Source: Alcanivorax sp. (GTDB lineage: Bacteria; Pseudomonadota; Gammaproteobacteria; Pseudomonadales; Alcanivoracaceae). From it: 64,000 bases of DNA. Positions 17,128-26,473 of the stretch are shown here, in pieces; within the stretch, counting starts at the first letter, position 1, and each line of letters starts with the position of its first letter. The stretch lies in the NCBI GenBank assembly GCA_017794945.1, contig CP051239.1, forward strand, positions 806,001-870,000, read 5' to 3'. The position numbers and the translations under genes were made by a program. Below the pieces are notes generated by a model. That model did not search any database, was not told the DNA's origin, and was given only the letters and a program-made list of their open reading frames with translations.

Positions 17128-18414
17128 ATGAAAGTCCTGATCATCGGCGGCGGTGGCCGCGAGCACGCCCTGGCCTGGAAAGTGGCGCAAGCGGAACAGG
17201 TGGAGAAAGTGCTGGTGGCGCCGGGCAACGCCGGCACCGCCCGCGACGCCAAGCTGGAAAACGTGGCCCTGGACGTCAACGATCAGACCGGCCTGGCCGA
17301 CCTGGCCGAGCGGGAAGGCGTGGCGCTGACCATCGTCGGCCCCGAGGCGCCGCTGGTGGACGGCCTGGTGGACTACTTCCAGAGCCGCGGCCTGAAGTGC
17401 TTCGGCCCCGGCAAGGCCGCCGCCCAGCTGGAAGGCTCCAAGGCCTTCACCAAGGACTTTCTGGCCCGCCAGAACATTCCCACCGCCGCCTACGGCAACT
17501 TCACCGATGTGAACGAAGCCCTCGCCTATGTGCGCGAGCAGGGCGCGCCCATCGTGATCAAGGCCGACGGCCTGGCCGCCGGCAAGGGCGTGATCGTGGC
17601 GATGACCCTGGAAGAGGCGGAAGCCGCCGTGCGCGACATGCTCGACGGCAACAAATTCGGCGACGCCGGCCACCGCGTGGTGGTGGAGGAATTCCTCGAC
17701 GGCGAGGAAGCCAGCTTCATTGTCATGGTGGACGGCGAGCACATCCTGCCCATGGCCACCAGCCAGGACCACAAGCGCGTCGGCGACGGCGACACCGGCC
17801 CCAACACCGGCGGCATGGGCGCCTACTCACCGGCGCCGGTGGTTACCGACCAGGTCCACCAGCGCATCATGGAAGAAGTGATCCGCCCCACCGTGGCCGG
17901 CATGGCCGCCGAAGGCATGCCCTACACCGGTTTTCTGTACGCCGGCCTGATGATCAGCCCGGACGGTCACCCCAAGGTGATCGAGTACAACTGCCGCTTC
18001 GGCGACCCGGAAACCCAGCCGATCATGATGCGTCTGAACAGCAGCCTGGCGGACCTGTGCCTGGCGGCGCTGGACGGTGCCCTGGATAGCGTCACCGCCG
18101 ACTGGGACCCGCGCCCGGCCCTGGGCGTGGTACTGGCCGCCGGCGGCTACCCGGACGCCTACCGCAAGGGGGATGTGATCCATGGCCTGGACGGCGCCGA
18201 TTCAGACACCGTGAAAGTGTTCCACGCCGGCACCCGCGAGGATGACGGCCAGGTGGTGACCAGCGGCGGCCGCGTGCTGTGCGTCACCGCCCTCGGCGAC
18301 ACCGTGGCCCAGGCCCAGCAGCGGGCCTACCAGGCGGTGCGGGGCATCGGTTGGGACGACGCCTATCACAGAAGCGACATCGGCTACCGTGCAGTGGCCC
18401 GGGAAAAGGCTTAG
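17128..18414 (+). CDS. purD: Phosphoribosylamine-glycine ligase (GAR synthetase)
   Basis: 428 residues. An ATP-grasp ligase joining phosphoribosylamine and glycine, second step of purine synthesis. Visible are [18 protein letters not shown] at the N-terminus, [14 protein letters not shown] near 148, [19 protein letters not shown] near 213 and [12 protein letters not shown] near 288. It follows purH by 23 bases in the same direction, as in most gammaproteobacteria. Confidence 0.98.
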   Translation: MKVLIIGGGGREHALAWKVAQAEQVEKVLVAPGNAGTARDAKLENVALDVNDQTGLADLAEREGVALTIVGPEAPLVDGLVDYFQSRGLKCFGPGKAAAQLEGSKAFTKDFLARQNIPTAAYGNFTDVNEALAYVREQGAPIVIKADGLAAGKGVIVAMTLEEAEAAVRDMLDGNKFGDAGHRVVVEEFLDGEEASFIVMVDGEHILPMATSQDHKRVGDGDTGPNTGGMGAYSPAPVVTDQVHQRIMEEVIRPTVAGMAAEGMPYTGFLYAGLMISPDGHPKVIEYNCRFGDPETQPIMMRLNSSLADLCLAALDGALDSVTADWDPRPALGVVLAAGGYPDAYRKGDVIHGLDGADSDTVKVFHAGTREDDGQVVTSGGRVLCVTALGDTVAQAQQRAYQAVRGIGWDDAYHRSDIGYRAVAREKA

Positions 18415-18457
18415 CATACCCCCTCAGAATAACGAATGAGAAAACCCCGGGGGAGCC

Positions 18458-19564
18458 ATGACCGTATCCACACCGGTGGAGACCGCCGGCACGCCCGACG
18501 TGTCCCGCCTGAGCGCCTTTATTCCCTTTGACGGCCTGAGCCCGTCGCACCTGCGCGACATCGAACAGCAGATCACCGTGCACCGGCTGCCCGCCGGCCG
18601 GCTGCTGTTCAAGCGCGGCCAGAGCGGCGACAAGGCTTACTTCCTGATCGACGGCGAGCTGGATCTGATCGACGCCGGCTTCACGGTGCGCCCGTTCGCC
18701 GCCGACGACGATGAAAACTACCTGGCCGTGGACAACTACTCCCGCCATACGGTCAACGCCATTACCCGCGACAGCGCCACGCTCTACAGCATCGACCGGG
18801 ACAAGCTGGATCTGCTGATGGCCTGGACCCAGGCCACGGAACTGACGCCCGGCGAGCATCACAGCGACGACGAGGACCATAACTGGATGGACGCGCTGCT
18901 GGCCTCGGGGCTGTTCGCGCAAATGCCGCCGGCCAAGCTGCACGCCTTGTTCGTCAAGTTCCAGCCCCGCGAGGTGGAACTGGGCGAAACCGTGGTGCGC
19001 GAAGGCGACAGCGGCGACACGTTCTATGTGATCAAGCGCGGCAAGGCGATGGTCAGCCGCGCCGGCGCCGGCGGCGACCAGCCGGTGGCCGGCCTGGCGG
19101 CCGGCCGCTTCTTCGGCGAGGACGCCCTGATCAGCGACCAACCGCGCAACGCCACCGTGACCATGACCAGCGACGGCGAATTGATGTGCCTGGACAAAGC
19201 CGACTTCCAGGCCATTCTGCAGGCCACGGTGATCCGCCGCCTCAGCGAAGACCAGTTGGAGGACCGGGTACTGGAAGGCGAACGGGCCCATGTGCTGATC
19301 GACGTACGCCTGCCCATGGAGGCGCGCCACGACCTGATCCCCGGCGCCCGCAATCTGCCGCTTAACCAATTGCGCGAGCAGGCGCCCCGCCTGGAGAAGG
19401 CATTCACCTATATCCTCTGCGCCGAAGGTCGACGCAGTGAACTGGGAGCCTATATCCTCTCCGAGGCGGGCTTGGACGCCTATGTGCTGGATCGGGGATA
19501 TGATGACACTAGGGAAGAACAACCAAACAGCGAACGGACCATGGCGGCCAACGCCGAAAACTGA
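18458..19564 (+). CDS. Double cyclic-nucleotide-binding domain protein with C-terminal rhodanese domain
   Basis: 368 residues. The first cNMP-like domain (about 20-130) lacks a recognisable phosphate-binding cassette. The second (about 145-260) keeps it well (FFGEDALISDQPRNATV), so it probably binds cAMP or a relative. The C-terminal third is a rhodanese fold with Cys321 in the loop CAEGRRS, a plausible sulfurtransferase active site. There is no helix-turn-helix, so it is not a CRP-type regulator. It sits between purD and the RetS-like gene and overlaps the latter's start by about 60 bases, implying co-expression. GGGGGAG precedes the start. Substrate and partner are unknown. Confidence 0.83.
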   Translation: MTVSTPVETAGTPDVSRLSAFIPFDGLSPSHLRDIEQQITVHRLPAGRLLFKRGQSGDKAYFLIDGELDLIDAGFTVRPFAADDDENYLAVDNYSRHTVNAITRDSATLYSIDRDKLDLLMAWTQATELTPGEHHSDDEDHNWMDALLASGLFAQMPPAKLHALFVKFQPREVELGETVVREGDSGDTFYVIKRGKAMVSRAGAGGDQPVAGLAAGRFFGEDALISDQPRNATVTMTSDGELMCLDKADFQAILQATVIRRLSEDQLEDRVLEGERAHVLIDVRLPMEARHDLIPGARNLPLNQLREQAPRLEKAFTYILCAEGRRSELGAYILSEAGLDAYVLDRGYDDTREEQPNSERTMAANAEN

Positions 19565-22319
19565 ACGCGACCGGCCGTCACGGCCACCGGCCTGGCTGCG
19601 CTGGTTGCCGGGCCTTCTGGTGTTGCTGGCCACCGCCCTGCAGGCGGCGCCGCCGCCTTATGTGGTCAGCAGCCTGCCCGACAACGCACGCCTCACCATT
19701 TACTCGGAGTACCTGCCCGACCCCGACGGCACCCTGAGCCTGGAAGCGATCACCGCCGGTGAGTTCGAGGGCCGCTTCAAGCCCGCCTCACGGTTCGTGG
19801 AACGGCTGGGCCTGAGCGACCACCCCTGGTGGGTACGCATCGCGGTGCAGAACGAACTGGGCAGCCAGCGCCGCTTCGCCCTGATGCAGGGGCCGCGCCA
19901 TTACTTCGACAGTGAGTTCTTCCTGCCCGGCGAAGGCGGCTACCGCCCCGCCGGGCCCGGCGAGCGCTTCGTGCACCGCACGCCGGTCTATCTGGTCGAC
20001 CTGCCCCCCGGCGAACCCCAGGTGTTCTACTGGCGGGTCAATCCGCGCGGCAGCCTGATCTACTCCATCAACCTGAGCACCCTGCCGGCGGCGCTCGGCA
20101 ACGACCCGCTGTTCGCACTCTATTGGCTGCTGTTCGGCGTGATGCTGGCGCTGGCCGTCTATAACGGCCTGGTGGCGCTGATGCGCGGCGGCATCAGCCA
20201 CGGTTACCATGCCGGCTTCCTGCTCGCCCTGGCCGGCCTGGTGCTGTTTTCGTCCGGCATCCTGGCCGGCCACTCGCTGATCGGCGCCTGGCTGCCGCAA
20301 CTGAAGATGGGCAGCCTGATGCTGGCGATCATCGGCGCCAGCGGCGTCGGCCGAACCTTCGTGGACAGCCGCCACAACACGCCGCTGCTGGACCGCCTGC
20401 TGCGCGGCCTGACCCTGCTGGCGCTGCTGTTTCTGGTGGCGGTGCCCTGGCTGCCGATCGCCGGCGCCCTGGCCGCCGCCTTCGGGCTGGGCCTGGCCGC
20501 CGCCGCTCTGCTGGTGGCCCTGGGCTACCAGGCCTGGCACCGCGAGGTGCCGCTGGGCGCCCTGTATTTCTTTACCAGCCTGCTGGTGGGCAGCCCGGTG
20601 GTGCTGGGCTGCCTGACCATGCTCGGCCTGGTGCAGAGCAACGTGGACCTGGGCCTGTGCGTGATGATCACCGTCAACCTGGCCGGCTTTATCCAGGCCG
20701 CCGGCCTGCGCATCCAGCACCACCAGCACCTGCACGAGAAGATGGAGCGCCGGCGCAGCCAGAGCGTGGCGGATACCGTGGACACCACTCGCCGGGAGAC
20801 CCTGGCGCGCATGGGGCACGACGTGCGCACGCCGCTGAGCGGCATTCTCGGCATGGCCGAGATCCTCGAGGACACGCCGTTGACACCCAACCAGAAGGAC
20901 TGCGTAGGCGGTATCCGCAATGCCGGCGAAAGCCTGCTCAAGATCATCAACGACGTGCTGGAGTACTCGCAGCTGTCCGACCAGGGTGCGGATATCAACC
21001 GCGAGGCGCTGGACGCCAACGAGCTGCTGATGGGCGCGGTGGATTTGTTCCGCGAACGGGCGGAAGAAAAGCAGGTGGAGCTGATCACCCATGTACACAC
21101 CAACCTGCCGGCGCGCATGGAGGGCGACCCCGGCCGGCTGCGCCAGGTGCTCACCAACCTGATGGGCGCCTTCATACGCCATGCCCAGCCCGGCGAGCTG
21201 ATCATCGATATTTCCCTGGAGCCCACCGGCCGCGCTGGCCAGGTACGGTTCGAATTCAGCGGCACGGCGTTGCGGCCCGGCACCTTCCGCGCGCTGCGCG
21301 ACCCCGCCGCCCGCCAGGACAGCAGCAACCTTAACCTGTCGATCGCCGAGCAGCTGGTGGAGGCCATGCAGGGCCGCGCCGGCGAGCGCGACGAGCACGG
21401 CGGCGACATCGCCTACTGGTTCGTGCTGCCGCTGCCGGCCATGGAGGCGCCACCGAGCGGACCGGACACCGACATCAGCGCCCTGCAGGGCCGCAGCATG
21501 CTGGTGGTGGACGACTCCAGCACCGTCACCCGGGTGATCCGCCACCTGGCCCTCGGCTGGGGCATGCGCGTCACCGCCTGCCACGACCCCCGCGAAGCGC
21601 TGGCGTCGCTGCGCACCCAGGCCAACATCAACGAACCCTACGACATCGTGCTGCTGGATCAGCATATGCCGGGCATGAACGGCCTGCAGCTGGCGGCGCG
21701 CATCCACGAGGACCCGGTGATCACCCACCCCACCACCCTGATCATGCTCACCGGCGTGAACAACGCGCCCACCGCCACCGAAGCCCGCAATGTGAGCATC
21801 CACCGGGTGCTCACCAAGCCCGTATCGGCGCCCCGTCTGAAACAGGCTCTGGCGGAAGAAATGGGGCTGCGGCGGCCGGTGCGCGAACGCGGGCAGCCGG
21901 AAACCCCGGACCCCGGGCTGAAACTGCTGGTGGTGGAGGATCACAAGCTCAGCCAGAAGGTGATTCGCGGCATGCTCAGCAAGCTGGGTCTGAGCGCGGA
22001 CCTGGCCGCCAACGGCAAGGAAGCGCTGGCGATGGCCACCGAAAAGCGCTACGACCTGATCCTGATGGATTGCGAAATGCCGGAGATGGACGGCTTCGAG
22101 GCCACCCAGCGGATCCGCGAGTACGAGCGCCGCCAGGGCCTGGTGGCGGTGCCCATCGTCGCACTCACCGCCCACATTCTGCGCGAGCACCGCGAGCGCA
22201 GCCTGGCCTCGGGGATGAACGCGCACATCCCCAAACCGGTGGAGATGAGCGTGCTGCGCGAGGCGCTGGTGCGTTTTACCCGGAAAGATCCGGGCGTGGC
22301 AGACGGCGACGCCAACTGA
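19503..22319 (+). CDS. retS: RetS-like hybrid sensor kinase (7TMR-DISM, HK, two receivers)
   Basis: 938 residues from the chosen start; P. aeruginosa RetS is close to this. Order: short cytoplasmic lead and signal-like helix, periplasmic 7TMR-DISMED2 domain (about 50-190), seven-helix membrane block (about 200-410), HisKA with GHDVRTPLSG (His439), a degenerate ATPase domain, then two receivers with phospho-acceptor Asp719 (LLDQHMPGMNG) and Asp856 (LMDCEMPEMDG). The ATPase region has NLMGAFIRHA instead of a normal N-box and no DxGxG, so autokinase activity is doubtful. RetS proteins act by binding and inhibiting GacS. Starts at 19500 or 19503 are possible. Its position after purD matches Pseudomonas. 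Confidence 0.85.
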   Translation: MTLGKNNQTANGPWRPTPKTERDRPSRPPAWLRWLPGLLVLLATALQAAPPPYVVSSLPDNARLTIYSEYLPDPDGTLSLEAITAGEFEGRFKPASRFVERLGLSDHPWWVRIAVQNELGSQRRFALMQGPRHYFDSEFFLPGEGGYRPAGPGERFVHRTPVYLVDLPPGEPQVFYWRVNPRGSLIYSINLSTLPAALGNDPLFALYWLLFGVMLALAVYNGLVALMRGGISHGYHAGFLLALAGLVLFSSGILAGHSLIGAWLPQLKMGSLMLAIIGASGVGRTFVDSRHNTPLLDRLLRGLTLLALLFLVAVPWLPIAGALAAAFGLGLAAAALLVALGYQAWHREVPLGALYFFTSLLVGSPVVLGCLTMLGLVQSNVDLGLCVMITVNLAGFIQAAGLRIQHHQHLHEKMERRRSQSVADTVDTTRRETLARMGHDVRTPLSGILGMAEILEDTPLTPNQKDCVGGIRNAGESLLKIINDVLEYSQLSDQGADINREALDANELLMGAVDLFRERAEEKQVELITHVHTNLPARMEGDPGRLRQVLTNLMGAFIRHAQPGELIIDISLEPTGRAGQVRFEFSGTALRPGTFRALRDPAARQDSSNLNLSIAEQLVEAMQGRAGERDEHGGDIAYWFVLPLPAMEAPPSGPDTDISALQGRSMLVVDDSSTVTRVIRHLALGWGMRVTACHDPREALASLRTQANINEPYDIVLLDQHMPGMNGLQLAARIHEDPVITHPTTLIMLTGVNNAPTATEARNVSIHRVLTKPVSAPRLKQALAEEMGLRRPVRERGQPETPDPGLKLLVVEDHKLSQKVIRGMLSKLGLSADLAANGKEALAMATEKRYDLILMDCEMPEMDGFEATQRIREYERRQGLVAVPIVALTAHILREHRERSLASGMNAHIPKPVEMSVLREALVRFTRKDPGVADGDAN

Positions 22320-23325
22320 CCGGTGACTCACCGCGCCAGCGGCGGAAAGCGCGGCTGAACGAGCTGGACTCGGCGAACCCCAGCAACAGGGCGATCTCGG
22401 TCAGGTTGAGCCCCGGGTCACGCAGGTACAGCTCGGCCAGGCTGCGGCGCAGGCCGTCGAGCACCTCCTGATAGGCCAGCCCCTGCCGCTGCAGCCGGCT
22501 CTGCAGGGTGCGCACGGTGAGGCCCAGCTCCGCGGCCACCACGTCCACGGACGGGTCGCCACTGCCCAGACGCCGGTAGATCGCCGAGCGCACCCGGCTG
22601 AGCAGGTTGCCGTGGGCGTCGAAGTCGGCCAGCAAGGCCCCGGCCTCCTTCTCCATCATCCGCCCCAGCCCGGGGTCGGCGCTTTCCAGCGAGTGGCGCA
22701 GCAGCGCGGCCGGCAGGCGCACGCCATCGAAGTCGGCGTTAAAACGCACCGGCGCCTGGAACCAATCCCGGTAACGGCCCGCGTCCGCCGGCGGCGGATG
22801 GCGGAAACACACCTCGGCAGGGGCCGCGCCGGGGGGCATCAGCGGACGCATGAAGGTCACCCAGCCGGTGATCGCCGCCTCGGTGAGCATGCGGCCCGGC
22901 TCCCCCGCCACCGGGCACTGCCAGCACAGACGCACCAGGTCACCCTCGTCATCGCGCTGGGTGCGCCCCAGATTGCCGGACAGCTTCTCGAAGCGCATCA
23001 GCCGCTCGATGGCTTCGTCCAGATCGCGGCTGGCGAGAATCACGTAGCCCAACACCTGGTAAGAGCGGGGCCGCACCCGGCGCCCGGTTTCGAAGCCCAG
23101 GCCCGGGTCGCCGCAGGCCTCCAGAATCACCAGAAACAGGCGCATCACGTCGAGCAGCGGCAGCAGCCGCCCCGGGTCGTTGAATACGGCGCCGTCGATG
23201 CCCGCCTGTTCCAGCACCGTGGCCCGTTGCAAGCGATAGTGCGCGAGCAGATCCGGCAGCACCGAGTCGACAAAGGCCGCCGAGACGCTGCGGTCGGTGC
23301 CGGCCACCGCGGGACTGATGTGCAT
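22276..23325 (-). CDS. AraC-family transcriptional regulator
   Basis: 349 residues with a PF12625-like N-terminal ligand domain (about 15-200) and a C-terminal AraC helix-turn-helix (LTVRTLQSRLQRQG and LLLGFAESSSFSRAFRRWRGESP). The ATG at 23325 has AGAGGG upstream; a TTG at 23355 would add ten residues. Its 3' end overlaps the retS 3' end by 44 bases on the opposite strand. It is divergent from coq7 across about 80 bases, so it could control coq7 or an unlinked gene. The effector is unknown. Confidence 0.85.
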   Translation of the reverse strand: MHISPAVAGTDRSVSAAFVDSVLPDLLAHYRLQRATVLEQAGIDGAVFNDPGRLLPLLDVMRLFLVILEACGDPGLGFETGRRVRPRSYQVLGYVILASRDLDEAIERLMRFEKLSGNLGRTQRDDEGDLVRLCWQCPVAGEPGRMLTEAAITGWVTFMRPLMPPGAAPAEVCFRHPPPADAGRYRDWFQAPVRFNADFDGVRLPAALLRHSLESADPGLGRMMEKEAGALLADFDAHGNLLSRVRSAIYRRLGSGDPSVDVVAAELGLTVRTLQSRLQRQGLAYQEVLDGLRRSLAELYLRDPGLNLTEIALLLGFAESSSFSRAFRRWRGESPVSWRRRLPRPDLSG

Positions 23326-23405
23326 GATGCCCTGGCCCTCTGTTTCACTGGTCAATGAAGCGGTTATGCTAGCATGCCTGTGACAGGTGCCCGGAGACCG
23401 GAACG

Positions 23406-24053
23406 ATGACCGAACGACACTTTAGCCCCATGGACCGCCTGCTCAGCCGCGTGGACAGCGCCCTGCGCACCCTGACGCCGGGCTCCGCCCGCGCCGAGCG
23501 CCAGCCGCCCAACGCGGACCCTCGGCCGGAGGCGCCGCTCAACCCCAGCGAGCGCCGCCATGTTACCGGGCTGATGCGTATCAACCACACCGGCGAAGTG
23601 TGTGCCCAGGCGCTCTACCAGGGCCAGGCCAGCACCGCCACCCTGCCCCATGTGCGCCACGCCATGGAGGCGGCGGCCCGGGAAGAGGAAGATCATCTGG
23701 CCTGGTGCGACGACCGCATCCGCGAACTGGGTGGTGTGCCCAGCCGGCTGAACCCGTTGTTCTATGCCGTCAGCTACGCGCTGGGCGCCGGCGCCGGCCT
23801 GGCCGGCGACCGCTGGAGCCTGGGGTTCGTCTCCGAGACCGAGCACCAGGTGGTGCGCCACCTGGAGAATCACCTCACCCGCCTGCCCGCCGGCGACCGG
23901 CGCAGCCGCGCCATTCTGGAACAAATGCGTGAAGACGAGCTGCGCCACGCCGTCACCGCCGAAGGCGCCGGCGGCGCCCCCCTGCCACCGCCCATCAAGG
24001 GCGCCATGGCGCTGATGAGCAAAGTCATGACCTTCACCACCTACAGAATCTGA
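23406..24053 (+). CDS. coq7: 2-polyprenyl-3-methyl-6-methoxy-1,4-benzoquinone monooxygenase (ubiquinone C6 hydroxylase)
   Basis: 215 residues. A di-iron ferritin-like hydroxylase of ubiquinone synthesis. Iron ligands are seen in [17 protein letters not shown] (Glu), [11 protein letters not shown] (ExxH), [12 protein letters not shown] (ExxH region) and REDELRHA (ExxH). It is membrane-associated through hydrophobic helices such as [16 protein letters not shown]. Many gammaproteobacteria use the flavin enzyme UbiF instead; Pseudomonas-like lineages use Coq7. The order coq7, speD, OsmC, vfr, trp matches P. aeruginosa. A repeat-plus-terminator element follows directly. Confidence 0.95.
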   Translation: MTERHFSPMDRLLSRVDSALRTLTPGSARAERQPPNADPRPEAPLNPSERRHVTGLMRINHTGEVCAQALYQGQASTATLPHVRHAMEAAAREEEDHLAWCDDRIRELGGVPSRLNPLFYAVSYALGAGAGLAGDRWSLGFVSETEHQVVRHLENHLTRLPAGDRRSRAILEQMREDELRHAVTAEGAGGAPLPPPIKGAMALMSKVMTFTTYRI

Positions 24054-24054
24054 A

Positions 24055-24223
24055 GCAGTTAATAGTTAACAGTGAACAGTTAATAGTTGCGCGGGCGGGG
24101 TTGGTGCCACGCTGAACGCAAAGAGGCCGCGCCCCAAAGCCAGGAGCGCGGCCTCTTTCGTTTCAGAACAACACGGACGGTGGTCCGCGAGCTGTTAACT
24201 GTTCACTGTTAACTCTTAACTGC
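24055..24223. repeat. Heptanucleotide (AGTTAAY) array pair flanking a bidirectional terminator
   Basis: The left arm 24055-24088 is a run of 7-mers AGTTAAT, AGTTAAC, AGTGAAC, AGTTAAT. The right arm 24190-24223 is its inverse with about four mismatches. The centre holds a perfect 13-bp stem, 24120-24132 (AAAGAGGCCGCGC) with 24146-24158, with A-rich and T-rich ends suited to termination in both directions. It fills the space between convergent coq7 and speD. A sister element lies at 33955-34140. Confidence 0.88.
24120..24158. terminator. Bidirectional terminator between coq7 and speD
   Basis: A 13-bp perfect GC-rich stem beginning AAAGAGG and ending CCTCTTT, with a 13-base loop, followed by TCGTTT. 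The convergent genes on both sides make a two-way terminator likely. Confidence 0.8.
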
Positions 24224-24227
24224 CTTT

Positions 24228-25031
24228 TTACATGTTGCGGCTGTAGAAGATTTCGAGCATTTCGGTCTGCAGGCGTTCGCGGATATCGGCGAGCTCCTTG
24301 TCGTCGAACTCGTCGCTGCCGGCGCCGAACAGGTAGTTGTTGATGTCGAACTCCTTGAGAAGCATCTTGGTGTGGAAGATGTTCTCCTGGTACACGTTCA
24401 CATCGATCATCTGGTACCCGTTCTGGGTGTCCTCGGTGAGGAAGTTCTGAATCGAGTTGATGTCGTGGTCGATGTAGTGCTTGGTGCCGTCCAGGTCGCG
24501 GGTCATGCCACGCACCCGGTAATCGATGGTGACGATGTCGGAATCGAAGCTGTGGATCAGATAATTGAGCGCCCGCAGCGGTGAAATCACACCGCAGGTG
24601 GACACGTCCACGTCCACCCGGAAGGTGGAGATGCCATTATCCGGGTGGGATTCCGGGTAGGTGTGCACCGTCACGTGGCTCTTGTTCAGGTGGGCGACCA
24701 CCGAATCCGGCAGCGGCCCCGGCGCCTCTTCGTCCCAATCACCGTCGGTGGGCGGGGACTCGTGCTCGGCGATCAGCATGGTCACGCTGGCGCCCTGGGG
24801 ATCGTAATCCTGGCGAGCGATGTTAAGGATATTGGCGCCGATGATCCGGGTCACGTTGGTGAGGATCTCGGTGAGACGCTCGGCGTTGTACAGCTCGTCG
24901 ATGTATTCGATGTATTCCTTGCGATGCTGCTCGGTTTTCGCATAGGCGATATCGAAGATATTAAAGCTGAGGGACTTGGTCAGGTTGTTAAAACCATGTA
25001 CCGAAATCTTGGGATTGGGATCTTTCACCAC
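24228..25031 (-). CDS. speD: S-adenosylmethionine decarboxylase proenzyme
   Basis: 267 residues, similar to the E. coli enzyme (264). It supplies decarboxylated SAM for spermidine synthesis. The proenzyme self-cleaves before a serine that becomes the pyruvoyl cofactor; here [16 protein letters not shown] places it at Ser118. [16 protein letters not shown] and [14 protein letters not shown] are conserved. The start is non-ATG: GTG at 25031 or the next codon (GTG at 25028), with GGGGAA upstream. speE is not adjacent. It lies 25 bases downstream of the OsmC gene in the same direction. Confidence 0.96.
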   Translation of the reverse strand: MVKDPNPKISVHGFNNLTKSLSFNIFDIAYAKTEQHRKEYIEYIDELYNAERLTEILTNVTRIIGANILNIARQDYDPQGASVTMLIAEHESPPTDGDWDEEAPGPLPDSVVAHLNKSHVTVHTYPESHPDNGISTFRVDVDVSTCGVISPLRALNYLIHSFDSDIVTIDYRVRGMTRDLDGTKHYIDHDINSIQNFLTEDTQNGYQMIDVNVYQENIFHTKMLLKEFDINNYLFGAGSDEFDDKELADIRERLQTEMLEIFYSRNM

Positions 25032-25056
25032 GGCGTTATTTCCCCGCTGGCCGTTA

Positions 25057-25476
25057 TCAGGATTCGATGCTATAGCTGTGCGTCACCGCCACGCCACCGC
25101 GTGTCAGCATGATGGCGGCGGAGCAATACTTCTCCGCGGACAGTTCCACGGCGCGCTTGACCTGATTTTCCTTGAGGTTATTGCCGCTGACCCGGAAATG
25201 CAGGTGAATTTTGGTAAAAACGGCCGGAACCTCGTCTTCGGCCCGCTCCGCTTCCATCTCGCAGCGGCAGCCGGTCACGTCCTGGCGGGCCTTGCGCAGG
25301 ATGTGCACCACATCAAAGCTGGAGCAGCCGCCCACGCCCATCAGAACCGTTTCCATGGGCCGCGCGCCGCGGTTTTTGCCGCCATGATCCGGCGGCCCGT
25401 CCATCACCAGAGTATGGCCGGTTTCCGACTCGGCCTGGAAACAGACATCGCCCTGCCAATCAACCACCGCTTTCAT
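25057..25476 (-). CDS. OsmC/Ohr family protein (YhfA-like)
   Basis: 139 residues of the OsmC fold. Two conserved cysteines, in [14 protein letters not shown] near residue 50 and [12 protein letters not shown] near 117, are the family's peroxidatic/resolving positions, so thiol-dependent hydroperoxide reduction is possible. The YhfA subgroup has no proven role. The ATG at 25476 was selected over a longer frame because of the AGGAG site and the typical [10 protein letters not shown] start. It lies divergent from the Vfr-like gene and upstream of speD, the same place as in P. aeruginosa. Confidence 0.87.
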   Translation of the reverse strand: MKAVVDWQGDVCFQAESETGHTLVMDGPPDHGGKNRGARPMETVLMGVGGCSSFDVVHILRKARQDVTGCRCEMEAERAEDEVPAVFTKIHLHFRVSGNNLKENQVKRAVELSAEKYCSAAIMLTRGGVAVTHSYSIES

Positions 25477-25709
25477 TCGAGTCTCCTGCTCACGCCCTCG
25501 CGGAATGGCCGCGAAGACTACCACAGACCACTCCCACGCCATACCCCGGCGAACGTAGAACCCCGCCGGGCTGGCGGACGGCCGCGGGAAGCGGCAGACT
25601 GTGGACCGGTTCCCTTGGCAGTCACGTGAAAAACAGGCAAACTCCATAAGCTTAAATAGCTAAGACTTTTTTCCGGCTTTTAAGCAGCGTGCCCAGAAGC
25701 AGAGAGCCC

Positions 25710-26339
25710 ATGAGCGACGGTAACAAGATAATTCCAAATCTGGACCAATTTCTCGCCAACTGTCATCGCCGGAAGTACCCGGCCAAAAGCACCATTATTT
25801 ACGCCGGTGACGAGTCGGACGCCCTTTACTATATTCTCAAGGGCTCCGTGACGGTAATGATCGAGGACGATGATGGCCGTGAGATGATCATGGCCTACCT
25901 GAATGAAGGCGACTTCTTCGGTGAGATGGGCCTGTTCGAGGCCGATCCGTCCCGTTCCGCCTGGGTCAAAGCGAAAACCGAGTGCGAGGTGGCGGAAGTC
26001 AGCTACCCCAAATTCCGCCAATTGGCCCGGGAAGACGCCGAGATCCTGTTCGCGGTGTCCGCGCAGATCGCCGGACGCCTGCGCGCCACCACCCGCAAGG
26101 TCGGCGACCTGGCGTTCCTGGACGTCACCGGCCGCGTCGCCGGCACCCTGCTGGACCTGTGCAAGCAACCCGACGCCATGACCCACCCGGACGGCATGCA
26201 GATCAAGGTCACCCGCCAGGAAATCGGCCGCATCGTCGGCTGCTCCCGCGAAATGGTCGGACGCGTCCTTAAGAACCTGGAAGAACAGGGCCTGGTCTCC
26301 GTGAAAGGCAAAACCATGGTCGTGTACGGCACCCGCTGA
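25710..26339 (+). CDS. vfr: CRP/Vfr-family cAMP-responsive transcriptional regulator
   Basis: 209 residues, the length of E. coli CRP. The N-terminal cAMP-binding barrel has the phosphate cassette [18 protein letters not shown] (Arg and Ser contacts) near residue 70. The long dimer helix leads to a C-terminal winged helix-turn-helix [20 protein letters not shown]. Vfr controls virulence, motility and carbon genes in Pseudomonas. The ATG at 25710 follows GAGAG; an upstream GTG at 25689 is less likely. It is divergent from the OsmC gene. A small CGGTTAC/GTAACCG hairpin follows the stop. Confidence 0.95.
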   Translation: MSDGNKIIPNLDQFLANCHRRKYPAKSTIIYAGDESDALYYILKGSVTVMIEDDDGREMIMAYLNEGDFFGEMGLFEADPSRSAWVKAKTECEVAEVSYPKFRQLAREDAEILFAVSAQIAGRLRATTRKVGDLAFLDVTGRVAGTLLDLCKQPDAMTHPDGMQIKVTRQEIGRIVGCSREMVGRVLKNLEEQGLVSVKGKTMVVYGTR

Positions 26340-26340
26340 G

Positions 26341-26360
26341 CGGTTACCTTCCAGTAACCG
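26341..26360 (+). terminator. Weak hairpin after the Vfr-like gene
   Basis: CGGTTAC (26341-26347) pairs with GTAACCG (26354-26360) around a 6-base loop. There is no T-run, so termination would be weak or Rho-assisted. Confidence 0.35.
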
Positions 26361-26473
26361 AGGCACCACAAAGCTCCCATCAAACCGTCGCCGGATCGTC
26401 ATACAGCCCCTGTAGAGTGCCGGTCGCCGTCCTTGGACGAGCGTCCATCGCACCGCAACAACAAGGGGCTCCG

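Noticed and set aside
19788-22331. 847-codon open frame on the minus strand opposite the RetS-like gene
   Set aside because: His/Gln/Ala-rich translation typical of a GC-rich shadow frame; the plus-strand protein has clear domains throughout.
24055-24223. Interpretation of the AT-rich heptads as a CRISPR array or replication origin iterons
   Set aside because: Units are contiguous 7-mers without spacers, there is no cas, rep or DnaA gene nearby, and the pair brackets a terminator.
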